In this document: positions 16,255 through 25,332 of the stretch, in pieces
Position numbering within the stretch: position 1 is the first letter of the stretch
How the letters are laid out: every line of letters begins with the position of its first letter
Assembly: GCA_016900015.1 (NCBI GenBank)
Contig: JACJJM010000018.1
Span: 22,605 to 86,604 of the forward strand
Source of the DNA: Phocaeicola coprophilus
Lineage (GTDB): Bacteria > Bacteroidota > Bacteroidia > Bacteroidales > Bacteroidaceae
Direction: 5' to 3'
DNA length: 64,000 bases
Position numbers and translations under genes: made by a program
Notes under the pieces: model-generated
What the model was told of the DNA's origin: nothing
The model's input: the letters and a program-made list of their open reading frames with translations, nothing else
Databases searched by the model: none

Positions 16255-17867
16255 TCACTCGGCATCCACGCAAGTCATGCTCACGATTTTGCCATAGCCG
16301 GTGGTGATATACGGGTTTGTATGGTCTGGAGCCATGCTGGGGCCGAAACTCCAGTTTGCCGTGCCGTAGTTCGCGTCAATTTCGAATTCGATGAGCTTTC
16401 CTTCTTGCGCGTTTTCGTCCCAGGTGGCAATCCAGAGGATGATACCCGCAGTGGGCCATCCGCCACTGTTCCAGGTGTAGAGGGCTGTCACTTCTTCGCC
16501 CGGCTCGCAAGTATAGAGGGTGTTGGACGTCGTGGCGCCGCTGGAGGGACTGAAGGAATGGACTGCATCGGGGGTGGCGTAGTAGAATGCATGCCCGTAG
16601 TTGTTGGCGGCGAAGAGGGTGGCTTCTGCGATGCCGGTGCATCCGGAGAGGTCTATTTTCGAACGGTCTCCGTCGGCAGAAAGGTCACCATCGTCAGCCA
16701 CGTTGTAAAAATTGAACCGATAGAGGTAGCAGACACCATCTTCTTCTGTGATGCAGTAAGTGCGTTCGGCATAGCCATTGAAGATGGCTATTGGGTCTGT
16801 AGGCATGTTGTTTGCGTCAATGTAGGCGTCGCCGCTGGTGCTGCGGAAGCTGCTCAGCGAGCTGCCAGCGGAGTAGTAGGGGCGGAAACTGTGGCTTTCC
16901 AGGTCATAGACTATCTGGTCTGCGTCTATGGCTCCTTCTACGGCACTGTAGGAACTGCGTGTCTCGTGGCCAGGAACGACGCCAGGTCGTAGTCGCCTGA
17001 GATGGCGGTAGAGAATTTACGGTCATTGGTCTGGTCGGTGTAGAGCACATGTAGCTGGCCGTCGTTTATCAGGAAGTCGGCATTGTTGGTGAAATAGCAT
17101 TCTTGAGGGTCGAATACGTCGGGCACGGTGTAGAACATTTCCTCCCAAGTGTCCATGGTCGTCAGGCCTACGCTGTTCAGGCGCAGCATGGTCTGGTCGG
17201 TGGCCACCAAGTATCCGTCGCGCGAGGTGCTTCCTGTGTGGCTTCCGTGGATGAAGCGGGGTTTTCCCGGAATGGTCTGTCCTGTGGTCTGGCTGTAGTA
17301 ACGATGCACGACAGAATCGCCCGTGTAGATGAGCATTAATTCGGAAGTGTACACGTCGATGTCGGTCTCTCCGTCGTATTCGGTGAGCAGATACAGACCG
17401 TCGAAAGTGCCTTCGGTGTAGATAATGCCGTAATTGGACATCTGGAAGTAGGCTTTGAGCCCTCGCACGGAGTCTTCGGCCATGAAGTAGAAGCGGTATT
17501 GTCCCGGGTCGAAGTCGACCACCCAGTGGAGTTTTTTCTCATAGGATATGGTGTCGGCGGGAGGGTATTCCAGCGAGTTTCCCACTTGCACCGGCTCATA
17601 CGAGTAGTTGGTCAGGGGTAGTGCAAACCAACGGTAACGCAGGTTTTCCATGTAGGCGTAGTTCACATTCAGTTCCAACTCGACCGTGTCTCCGGGATAG
17701 AGTGTGGAGAGGGCCGTGCGCTCAGCTTGGCTAAGTCCGAAGGTATCTATCACGATTTCCCCGGCTTCGTAATCGGACAGGTAAGTGTAGTTTCCTTCGT
17801 CGTCATAGCATGCAATGAAGCCGATGGAAGCAAACAAGAATATAGCTATGTAGGTCAATGTTTTCAT
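16255..17867 (-). pseudogene. PKD-like family lipoprotein, frameshifted
   Basis: The N-terminal 309 residues (17867-16938) start with a lipoprotein signal (ASIGFIAC) and read DYDLASFLATRHAVPTVP before a stop. The other frame continues without a break from VVPGHETRSSYSAVEGAIDA at 16980 to the stop at 16255. Joining the two frames near 16965-16985 by adding one base gives one protein of about 536 residues. The gene occupies the usual slot between DUF4843 and tlpA and would encode a surface lipoprotein working with the SusCD pair. The shift may be a true lesion or a sequencing error; both parts are otherwise intact. Confidence 0.75.
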
Positions 17868-17882
17868 AATGGTTCTTTTCTA

Positions 17883-18593
17883 TTAGTTGTCAAAACTGAT
17901 TTCAAGTCCGGTGTTCTCGTCCAGAATGGGGCCGTAGGTTTCTCTATACTCATTATATGCGTTGGTCAGCATAATCTTGTAATTGTTCAGCTCGGCCCAT
18001 GTCATTTCGTCCGTGTCGAACTCCGTCACTCCGGCGTTGTTGAGCATGAAGCGGTATTTGGCATCGCTGTATGTGCCGAAGAATTCTTCCAGTTCGTCCC
18101 ATTTGTTGGGCTGGCTCAAGATGTCGTTCCACTTGAGCAACAGGTGGTCTTGTTCGGCACTGCCTACGGCAAAGTCGTCTGAGGCCACTACTTGTATGTA
18201 GAGTCTGACGGTCGTCTCCTGCAACACGTCGGCACGCTTCAGCACCACGGGACAGGTGGCCTGGTTTTCTCCGGCCGGGATGGTGACGGTCGTGGGGCAT
18301 TCATAGAGGTCGCTTGTGGCGGTCGTCAGTTCGTCCACCACTTCCACACGTGCCGTGCGGTCATAGTCAGCGGTCAATCCCATGACATAGAGCGTGACGT
18401 CCATAGTCTGTTCGGTGACGGATTCAGGGCTTGTGACGAAAGAGAATGTGAGGGAGTCGGTGTCGAGTGTCCACTCTTCAGGCCCTTCCATGCGGATGCG
18501 CGGTTCGTCCTGATAATAGAATCCGTCATTTTCGCAGCTTGCTCCAAGGAGGAGGAACAAGCAGGCTGTGAGTATGTAGGGTATGTGTTTCAT
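17883..18593 (-). CDS. DUF4843 domain lipoprotein
   Basis: A 236-residue lipoprotein with lipobox LLLGASC. The central part (TLDTDSLTFSFVTSP, VMGLTADYDRTARVEVV, TVTIPAGENQATCPVVLKR) is typical of DUF4843, a beta-sandwich family found beside SusCD pairs. It ends with a helical segment around KWDELEEFFGTYSDAKYRFM. It lies between susD and the PKD-like gene with short gaps, so it is part of the same transcript. A role in surface binding of the nutrient is inferred from context. Confidence 0.85.
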   Translation of the reverse strand: MKHIPYILTACLFLLLGASCENDGFYYQDEPRIRMEGPEEWTLDTDSLTFSFVTSPESVTEQTMDVTLYVMGLTADYDRTARVEVVDELTTATSDLYECPTTVTIPAGENQATCPVVLKRADVLQETTVRLYIQVVASDDFAVGSAEQDHLLLKWNDILSQPNKWDELEEFFGTYSDAKYRFMLNNAGVTEFDTDEMTWAELNNYKIMLTNAYNEYRETYGPILDENTGLEISFDN

Positions 18594-18622
18594 ATACGTG
18601 TGTTGTTATGATAAGTTTGTTG

Positions 18623-20068
18623 TCAGTTTGTATAACCACCGAATTCTTGGTCGGTCGACGGGATAGGCAGGACGTAGACCGAGCGGGACGGGACGACGCC
18701 TGCTCCTGTGATGGATGAGGCATTCAGCCTTTTGTAGTAGTAGAAGAGTTGTCCTCCCTCGCCTACGAATTCTTTGCGGTATTCCTTGTAGATTTCGTTT
18801 TGTATCTGGTCCGAGGTCAGTGTTTCCGACAGCGGATAGGCACTCAGGTTGCGTGCTTCTCTCACTTCGTTGAGCAGCTCGATGGCGCGTGCCGGGTCGG
18901 TGTCCTTCAGGCATTCGGCTGCGATGTAGAAGGCCTCCGTCATGCGGATGAGCGGATAGACATCGTTGTAGCGTCCGTTTTCGTAGTGCCAGAACTTGCA
19001 GAGGTAGCGGTTTTCCCCGTCCTGTTCGTAGCCGCGCAGGTAGCGGTAGTCATTTCCCAGCGAGCTGGACAGTTCGTAGATGTCCTGTGCTTTTTCGGTC
19101 GAGGGACTGAGGCTGCTGGTGCCTCCGGCAGAAGTGAAGTAATAGTCGGCGATGTCTTCCCAGTCATCGATGGCCAAGTTGAAGATGTGTTCCGACGTGA
19201 ACGCCCGGTCGCATTCGTAGTCGTATTGTGTCTCTACGGAAGTCCGGTCGACAAATCTGAAAGGCTTGCTATTCTGGTCACTTTCTGCCATGTCGATTAT
19301 CTCATTGGCATAAGTGAGGGCATTCTCCGTGTCGCCCATCCAGAGATAAGCGCGTGCCAATGTGGCCACAGCGGCATAGTAGTTGAAGTAGCAAATGCGT
19401 TCGGAACGTTGGCTGTAGGGCGATGTGCCGATTTTCAGGGAGTCGTGTTGCAGGCAGTCACGGGCTTCCAGCAAGTCGTCGATGATGAGTTGCATGGTGG
19501 CGTTCACGCTCTGCTGCCCGACCACGTTGGTGGAGTATTCCGTGACGTAGGGCACGCCGTTGGCACTGCCGTCCATCGAAGGCGCACAGGCAAAGAGACG
19601 CATCAGGTCGAGATGCAGGAACGCACGCAGTCCCAAAGCTTCGCCTTTGTACGTATAGTAATGATTTTCAGAAAAGATGTTCGGATCGGCTTCCTCGATG
19701 TTGCTGAGCACCAGATTCAGGTTGGCTATGCAGTTGTAGGTCTGGTTCCAGATTGTCTCGATGATGGATTCGCAGGCGCTGTTTGTGTAGTCATACTCTG
19801 ACGGATAGCGCCATTCTCCGTTGCTGTCGATGTTGTAGTTTTGTGACAGGACTTCGGTGAAGCCGATGCCCATGTTGAGCGCATACATGCTTTGTGTGCT
19901 CATGGCTGTGTAGACGCCCGTGAGTTGGTCTCGATAACCTCCTTCGCTATTGAAGTGGTCGTCTTCTTGTATCTGTGATCTCGGACTTACGTCCAGCCAG
20001 TCATTGCAGGCAGTGAAACTGAAGGCCACAATGCCTGTGAGTAATATCTTTATAAACTGTAGTTTCAT
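18623..20068 (-). CDS. RagB/SusD family nutrient-binding outer membrane lipoprotein
   Basis: A 481-residue SusD homologue, a surface lipoprotein that caps its SusC partner and captures the nutrient. Lipobox: AFSFTAC followed by NDWLDVSPRSQI, the typical SusD opening. The TPR-like helices include ANLNLVLSNIEEADPN and GEALGLRAFLHLDLMRLFA, and the C-terminal part has RMTEAFYIAAECLK and RKEFVGEGGQLFYYYKR. Intact. It follows the amber-containing susC by 21 bases and precedes DUF4843. Confidence 0.9.
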   Translation of the reverse strand: MKLQFIKILLTGIVAFSFTACNDWLDVSPRSQIQEDDHFNSEGGYRDQLTGVYTAMSTQSMYALNMGIGFTEVLSQNYNIDSNGEWRYPSEYDYTNSACESIIETIWNQTYNCIANLNLVLSNIEEADPNIFSENHYYTYKGEALGLRAFLHLDLMRLFACAPSMDGSANGVPYVTEYSTNVVGQQSVNATMQLIIDDLLEARDCLQHDSLKIGTSPYSQRSERICYFNYYAAVATLARAYLWMGDTENALTYANEIIDMAESDQNSKPFRFVDRTSVETQYDYECDRAFTSEHIFNLAIDDWEDIADYYFTSAGGTSSLSPSTEKAQDIYELSSSLGNDYRYLRGYEQDGENRYLCKFWHYENGRYNDVYPLIRMTEAFYIAAECLKDTDPARAIELLNEVREARNLSAYPLSETLTSDQIQNEIYKEYRKEFVGEGGQLFYYYKRLNASSITGAGVVPSRSVYVLPIPSTDQEFGGYTN

Positions 20069-20089
20069 AATGAAATGTCTTGATTAGGA

Positions 20090-23000
20090 TTAGAAAGTTG
20101 CTTGTACGGAGAGTGAGAAGGTGCGGGCGTAGGGATAGTCTGTGCCTCGCTCAGTCTTCACGGATGAGAATACAAACAGGTCGTTCGTGTAGGCTGTTAC
20201 TTTCAAGCGTTCCAAGAACTTGTTGCGCTTCATGAACTTGCAGTTCTTGAAGTCATAGTAGACGCTCAGTGAGGAGAGGGTGAAGGTGTTGTAGTCCTCC
20301 ACGAAGCGCGATGTCGGGTAGGTGGTCGTCTGGTCCGTGATAGCTTTGTAGAGCGACACGTCGCCGGCTTTTTGCCAACGGTCGGTGAACACGCGGCGGT
20401 CAACATTGTATTCCAAGGCTGCATTCTCCACCTTGTCCACCAGCGTGGAGTTGTAGATTTGGCCGCCAAGACGGAAACCGCAGGTTGCCGAGAAGCCGAT
20501 GCCGTTGATTTCTCCGTTGAAGCCGACGTTTCCGTTCACTTTGGGCTGTGTGTCACCGCAGACTACCTGGTCGGCCGTGTCATACTCATAAGTGATGGTG
20601 CCGTCTTTCTTCACAAAGATTTCCTGCCCTGTCTGCGGGTCGATGCCCAACGACTTGACTGCCCAGATGGCCGTCATGGAGCAACCTTCGTAATACTTCA
20701 CGGAGGGCGTGGTGATGCCTTCTTCCATCATGTTGGCATCTTGCTCGTCGTTCCAGGCACGGAGGCTGTTGGAGATGCTCTTCAGGGTGTTCTTGTTGTG
20801 GGCTGCATTGACATAGACGTTGATCTAGTTGCCTTTTTGCAGATTCTCATATACGCGATAGTTCAGGTAGGCTTCCACACCTTTGTTTTCTGTCTCTCCC
20901 AAGTTGGCCACGTAGGTCGAGAAGCCTGTCGTGGCAGGCACAGTCACATCTGTAATCATGCCTTTCGTGTCTGAAATATAGTAGTCTACACGTCCTGTCA
21001 GGCGGCTGCCGAACAGTTCGAAGTCCAGACCGAAGTTCGTGTCGTAGGTCTCCTGCCAGCGCAAGTCGGGGTTGGACAGCGCGTAGGCATACGAACCGAT
21101 GTAGCCGTTGTAGGAATCATCGTTGTAGTAGCGGAAAGTCGTGATGGCGTTATAGGAGCTGAAGCCCTGGCTTCCGGTGTAGCCGAAGGAGGCACGCAGT
21201 TTCAGGCGGTTGAGCACGCTGTTGCCGCGGAGGAAAGGCTCGTTGTGGATGTTCCATCCGCCGCCGACCGACCAGAACGAGCCCCAGCGGTTGTTGGCTC
21301 CCGTTTCGGACGACCCCGTCAGGCGGTAGTTGGCATCGAACAGGTAGCGTTCGTCAAAGGAGTAGTTCAGCGAGATGAGTCCGCCGCAACTGCGCGACAC
21401 GTTCTCTTCGCCCGTCGGGCTTTCATTCTCGGCATACTGCACGGCGAACGTGATGTCGTTCATCTGGTCATTGGGGAAACCTTCGGCTGTCATGGCTGCT
21501 GATTCGTAGCTGACGTCGCTCATGTTCAACTGTCCGTTCAGGAAGATGAGGTGCTTGTCCAGCTGCACGGAGTAACTGAGGTTGGCGTCGGCGTTGATAT
21601 TGGTCGATGTGCCATTGAGCTTGTAGTAAGAACCTTTGGCAAACTCGTCCGTCTCGTTGATGAAGTCCGTGTGGTTGGCCGGCTTGAACTGGTCGGCCGT
21701 GTTGGTCTGGCGGACGAATCCCAGGCGGCCGGTGAAGCGCAGGTTCGGCTTAATCTGCCATTCCAGGTAGAAGTTGTTCGTGATGTTCGTGTACGTGGTG
21801 TTGTCGATGGTGTTGAGCGTCGTGTTGTAGATGGGGTTGGAATACTGTGCTGACTGTCCGCTGTTGTTCGTGTACGTATAGCTTTGTATCAGGCTTCCGT
21901 TCTCGTCATACAAGCGGCTGTAAGGGTTCATCTGGGCGTAGTCGGAGAAGCTGCCGTAGGGTGACTCGTCGCTGCTGTTGTAGTCGATGGTCAGCTGGTT
22001 GCGGAAGATGAGGTCTTTCACGCGGTAGGACAGCGTGATGCCGCCGGAGAAGGTGTTGCGGGTCGAACCTTTCATCGCGCCTTCGATGTTGTTGAATGAC
22101 AGGTTGACGCCGTAGACCATTGCCTGGTCGCCGCCTTCCAGGTAGAGCGAATGTTTCTGGCCGACGCCGGTGCGGATGGGTTGCGACAGCCAGTCGGTGT
22201 TCACACCGGCCAATACCTCGCGGAGCTTGTTCGTGTAAGTCTCGTCGAGCGAGATTTGCGTGAGCGCGTTGTCCGACGAATAAAGTCCTGCCAGACGCTC
22301 CACTTCCAGCTTTTCAGCTGCATTGCAGAGGTCGTAGCTGCTCAGGTCGGGGGCTTCGATGTTGAGGTCGCCGGTGTAGGTGATGCGCATCGTGCCGGCT
22401 TCGGGCCGCTTGGTCTCGATGACCACCACGCCGTTGGCGCCCTTCGAGCCGTAGATGGCCTTGGCCGTCGCGTCCTTCAGCGTCGTGACGCTTTCCACCT
22501 GGTTCATGTCCAGGTCCATGATGCGGGTCGGCGTCGTCTCGAAGCCGTCGAGGATGAAGAGCGGCTGGTTGGCGTTGGACGCATACTCGCTCTGCACGTT
22601 GGAGATGGTCGACGAGCCGCGCATCTGGAAGTCGGGCATCGCATTCGGGTTCGAACCGGCCGACAGGTTCTCTATCTGCATGAAGGAGGGGTCAATCGTG
22701 GCCAGGCTCTGGAGCACGTTCTGGTTGCCCACGCGCATCAGTTCGTCTCCCTTCACCGTCGTGACAGCTCCGGTAAACGTGTTTGCCTTGCGTGTGAAAG
22801 CACCCGTGACGACCACCTCTTCGAGGCTTTCGGACGAGGGCGTAAGGCTGATTTCATACGTCGTCCGTTCGTCGAGGGTGATGGTCCGGTCCTCATAGCC
22901 GATGTAACTCACCTTGATGGCCTTGGCCGATGAAGGCAGTTTCAGGCTGAATTTTCCGTTAATGTCTGTCGGAGTGCCATACTGGGCATTGGTTTTCGTG

Positions 23001-23188
23001 CCCTCCAGCAGCACGATGTGTGCCCCGGGCAGGCCGGTGCCAAATTCGTCTTTCACAATGCCGTTGATGGTGCGTTCGGATTGGGCGTACGATGGACTCC
23101 ATGCCAACCATCCCACAAGGAGGAGCAGGAGGAAGCGGAGCATGCCGGTCCGCCGTCTGCAAGGTTCGGTAGGTCTTTCTTTTCTCAT
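20090..23188 (-). pseudogene. SusC/RagA TonB-linked outer membrane protein with in-frame amber codon
   Basis: The upstream part (23188-20825, 787 residues) has a signal peptide, a carboxypeptidase-regulatory-like domain (TINGIVKDEFGTGLPGAHI), the TonB box region (EEVVVTGAF), plug and most of the barrel. It stops at TAG (20825-20827) after ENLQKGN. The same frame then continues with INVYVNAAHNKNTLKSI to the stop at 20090 and ends in the usual SusC terminus (ARTFSLSVQATF). In full it would be about 1,032 residues, normal for SusC. One base change, most simply TGG to TAG, explains the stop. The truncated product would lack the last barrel strands and should not work unless the stop is read through. 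Confidence 0.85.
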
Positions 23189-23705
23189 TGCTCTATAATA
23201 TTAAAAGTTAGTGTGTCATGTCTTTTTCTCTCAAGGGGCAGGTCTGAACCGCTTTGATTTTGTCACAAAAGAATGGAAAAGAGTTATAGGTTGTATTAAA
23301 ATGCCTCTTTCAATAACGGCAATTGACGCTATTGGATAAAAAACTGTTAAACTGCCCGGCTTCCGCCCCCTCTGATGGGCAGCTGCCGGACGGGTATCCG
23401 AGCGGATGACGGCCTGTAGCCGTACGGCTGCATGTGTGTATCCGTGCATGTGCCAGGACGTACCTGTACGGCTGCGCAGCTGTAGTTGCCGGACTACATG
23501 CCTGTACTTGCACAAGTGGGTGTCCGTATCCGTCAGTTACAAGCCTGTATCCGTACGGCTGCAAATTTGTAGCCGCGCAACTACAAGTTTGCAGCCGGTC
23601 AACTACAAGTTTGTAGCCGGTCAACTACAGAAATGTAGCCGCACGGTTACAGGTTTGTTCCCGTGCGGCTGTCGTCCGTGCAGTTGCTGTGTGTGGGGGA
23701 GGAAG
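23189..23705. other. Intergenic gap with palindromic tandem array
   Basis: This 517-base gap holds the tandem array at 23413-23690. Frames stay open on both strands through the repeats, which gives low-complexity phantom proteins rich in Cys, Tyr and Thr; I do not regard them as genes. The part near the susC start is AT-rich and probably holds its promoter, but no clear -33/-7 pair was found. Confidence 0.6.
23413..23690. repeat. Tandem array of about twelve 22-base palindromic units
   Basis: Imperfect units follow one another with a period near 22 bases. The best preserved are in 23570-23640 (TGTAGCCGGTCAACTACAAG). Each such unit is a dyad of the form TGTAGYYGNNCRRCTACA and would form a small hairpin on either strand. 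Units toward both ends are more diverged (TGTATCCG, TGTTCCCG). It is not a CRISPR array: there are no unique spacers. Confidence 0.8.
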
Positions 23706-24533
23706 TCAATCGGCCTCGTCTGTGCCGGAAGAGAGATGGAGCGCCTTCTCCCTATATTCCTTGGGCGACATGCCGACGTTGGTCTGAAACACTTTGTAGA
23801 AGGTGGTCATGGAGCTGAACCCGACGTCGGAGGCGATGCCCTTGAGCGTGATGTCGGCTTGCGGGTCGCCCAGCAGGCGGATGGCCTCGTCGAGCCGGTA
23901 GCGGTTGACGTACTGGGTGAATGTCTGGCCCGTCTGCTCGTTGATGACTTGGGAGAGGTAGGTGCGGTTCGTGCCCAGCAGGTCGGCCACTTTTTCCTTG
24001 GTCAGCAGTTTGTCTCGGTAGATGCCCTGGTCCGTCATGCAATGTTCCAGGTTCTGGAAGAGCATGTGCTTCTTTTCGTCGGTCAGGGGCGAGTTGACAT
24101 ACTTCTTTTCAGCGTCTTCCGCGACGGATGGGGAGGGGAAATACATGTAGGCGGTGGTTGAAGCTCCTATATAAATAAGGTAGGGAGAACTTTGCTGATG
24201 CCCCAGCTCGTAGGTCTGGAGCGAATACTTCAAGCCGACCGTGTCGCGCTGGATATAGTAGACGTTGGCGATGTTGGCCAGCAGGATGGCGCGGAGCTTC
24301 TCATACTGGCTGCGTTGCGCCGCGTCCAGCCCCAGGAAGAAGTAGTGCAGGGCCGAGTAGGGGTCGTTGTCCAGGTTGTAGGCATACAGTCCCAGCCCGT
24401 TGTACACGGAGCAGAGGGCCGAATCGTTCCGCGCGTTCTCGGCATTGATGCGGGCTTGCCCCAGGTGGTTGTAGGCTGCCGAGTCGCCCAGCATGGTGTA
24501 AGCCTGTCCCAGCCCGATGTGGGCATAGAGCAC
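23706..24533 (-). pseudogene. AraC-type regulator, probably truncated at the N-terminus
   Basis: The C-terminal 130 residues form a normal AraC/XylS DNA-binding domain with two helix-turn-helix motifs (LLTKEKVADLLGTNRTYLSQVINE and IKGIASDVGFSSMTTFYKVFQ-like sequence, ending in the GMSPKEYR motif). The N-terminal part is TPR-like (LYAHIGLGQAYTML, SALHYFFLGLDAAQRS). Bacteroidales regulators of this type usually carry more TPRs and a membrane helix before the DNA-binding domain; neither is present here. The first usable start is a GTG at 24533, and the frame upstream runs into repeat copy C and a TAG. I infer loss of the N-terminus and perhaps an internal deletion near MYFPSPSVAE. Confidence 0.6.
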
Positions 24534-24551
24534 GCTGCGGTGATAGTCCTG

Positions 24552-24635
24552 CCGGGCGGAGTCTAGTCCGCCCGACCACGGAGTCTAGTCCGGGCGAGAG
24601 CCGACTAGTATCCGTGGTCGGACGCCCTTAAGGGG
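24552..24635 (+). repeat. Dispersed modular repeat, copy C
   Basis: Contains GGCGGAGTCTAGTCCGCC, CCACGGAGTCTAGTCCGGGC and a rightmost CCGTGGTCGGACGCCCTTAA. It is a diverged copy in which GGAAAGGAGGG is replaced by GGAGTCTAGTCC. It abuts the broken 5' end of the AraC-type gene. Confidence 0.6.
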
Positions 24636-24680
24636 GTCAAATTCATCACTTATTATTCCGGTTAGGCCAAAATGATTTCG

Positions 24681-24688
24681 TATTTTTG
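24681..24688 (+). promoter_or_regulatory. -7 element upstream of the ECF sigma gene
   Basis: TATTTTTG fits TANNTTTG and ends 17 bases before the ATG at 24705. This argues against the in-frame ATG at 24672, which lies upstream of it. Confidence 0.5.
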
Positions 24689-24704
24689 CATAAAAACAGA
24701 TGAT

Positions 24705-25295
24705 ATGAAAGATTCAGGGTTTGACGCGATGATGTTCGGACGGTTGAAGGCTGGCGATGAGGCAGCTTTCAAGTGCCTGTTTGAGCACTATTACGTGCCC
24801 TTGTGCCTGTATTCCGTGCAGATTACGGAGTCGCCTGAAGATTCGGAGGACATCGTTCAGGACTTCTTCGTGCGTTTCTGGGAGAAAGGCTTTTATCGCA
24901 CAGTCGACACGAACTTGAAATCCTACTTGTTTAATGCCGTGCGCAATCTTTCGTTCAACTATCTGAAGAAGCAGCGGACATATTTGTTTGAGGAGCTGGA
25001 GGAACGTTCCCTTTCCCTGCCGGAAGAATGTACGGAAGATGATGTCCGTGAGCACCACCGCCATCTGCACGAAGCCTTCCGGCGTCTTTCTCCCCAGGAG
25101 GTCCGTGTGTTGCGGGGCATCGTCTTTGAAGGAAATACCTACAAGGAAGTCGCTCAGGAGATGGGCATTTCGGTCAATACGGTGAAGACTTATCTGGCGC
25201 GTGCCTTGAAATTTCTGCGGATGCAGTTGCTTCTGGGGATAATATTTATTTGTTTTTTGAGAATTTTCTTCTCTCTCTGTCACCCATTTCTGTAA
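24705..25295 (+). CDS. ECF RNA polymerase sigma factor (FecI-type)
   Basis: A 196-residue ECF sigma-70 factor. Region 2 lies at about 15-85 (FKCLFEHYYVPLCLYS, DSEDIVQDFFVRFWEK, LKSYLFNAVRNLSFNYLKK) and region 4 at about 120-175 (RLSPQEVRVLRGIVFEG, YKEVAQEMGISVNTVKTYLARALKFLR). A hydrophobic C-terminal tail of about 20 residues is common in Bacteroides FecI-type factors. It should transcribe the downstream SusCD genes when FecR signals that the SusC receptor is occupied. FecR follows after 37 bases. Confidence 0.92.
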   Translation: MKDSGFDAMMFGRLKAGDEAAFKCLFEHYYVPLCLYSVQITESPEDSEDIVQDFFVRFWEKGFYRTVDTNLKSYLFNAVRNLSFNYLKKQRTYLFEELEERSLSLPEECTEDDVREHHRHLHEAFRRLSPQEVRVLRGIVFEGNTYKEVAQEMGISVNTVKTYLARALKFLRMQLLLGIIFICFLRIFFSLCHPFL

Positions 25296-25332
25296 TCGCG
25301 TTGTCATAGGGTAAAAGAACATTGGAAACCCT

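Noticed and set aside
20825..20827. Recoding of TAG as an amino acid
   Set aside because: TGA also interrupts a gene here (59615) and both codons end other intact genes, so a changed genetic code does not explain the lesions.
23310..23624. Open frame of about 104 codons on the minus strand over the tandem array, and matching frames on the plus strand
   Set aside because: They arise from the repeats themselves, have low-complexity Cys/Tyr/Thr-rich sequence and no plausible start or relatives.
23413..23690. CRISPR array
   Set aside because: Units follow directly without unique spacers, are diverged and only 22 bases long, and no cas genes are near.
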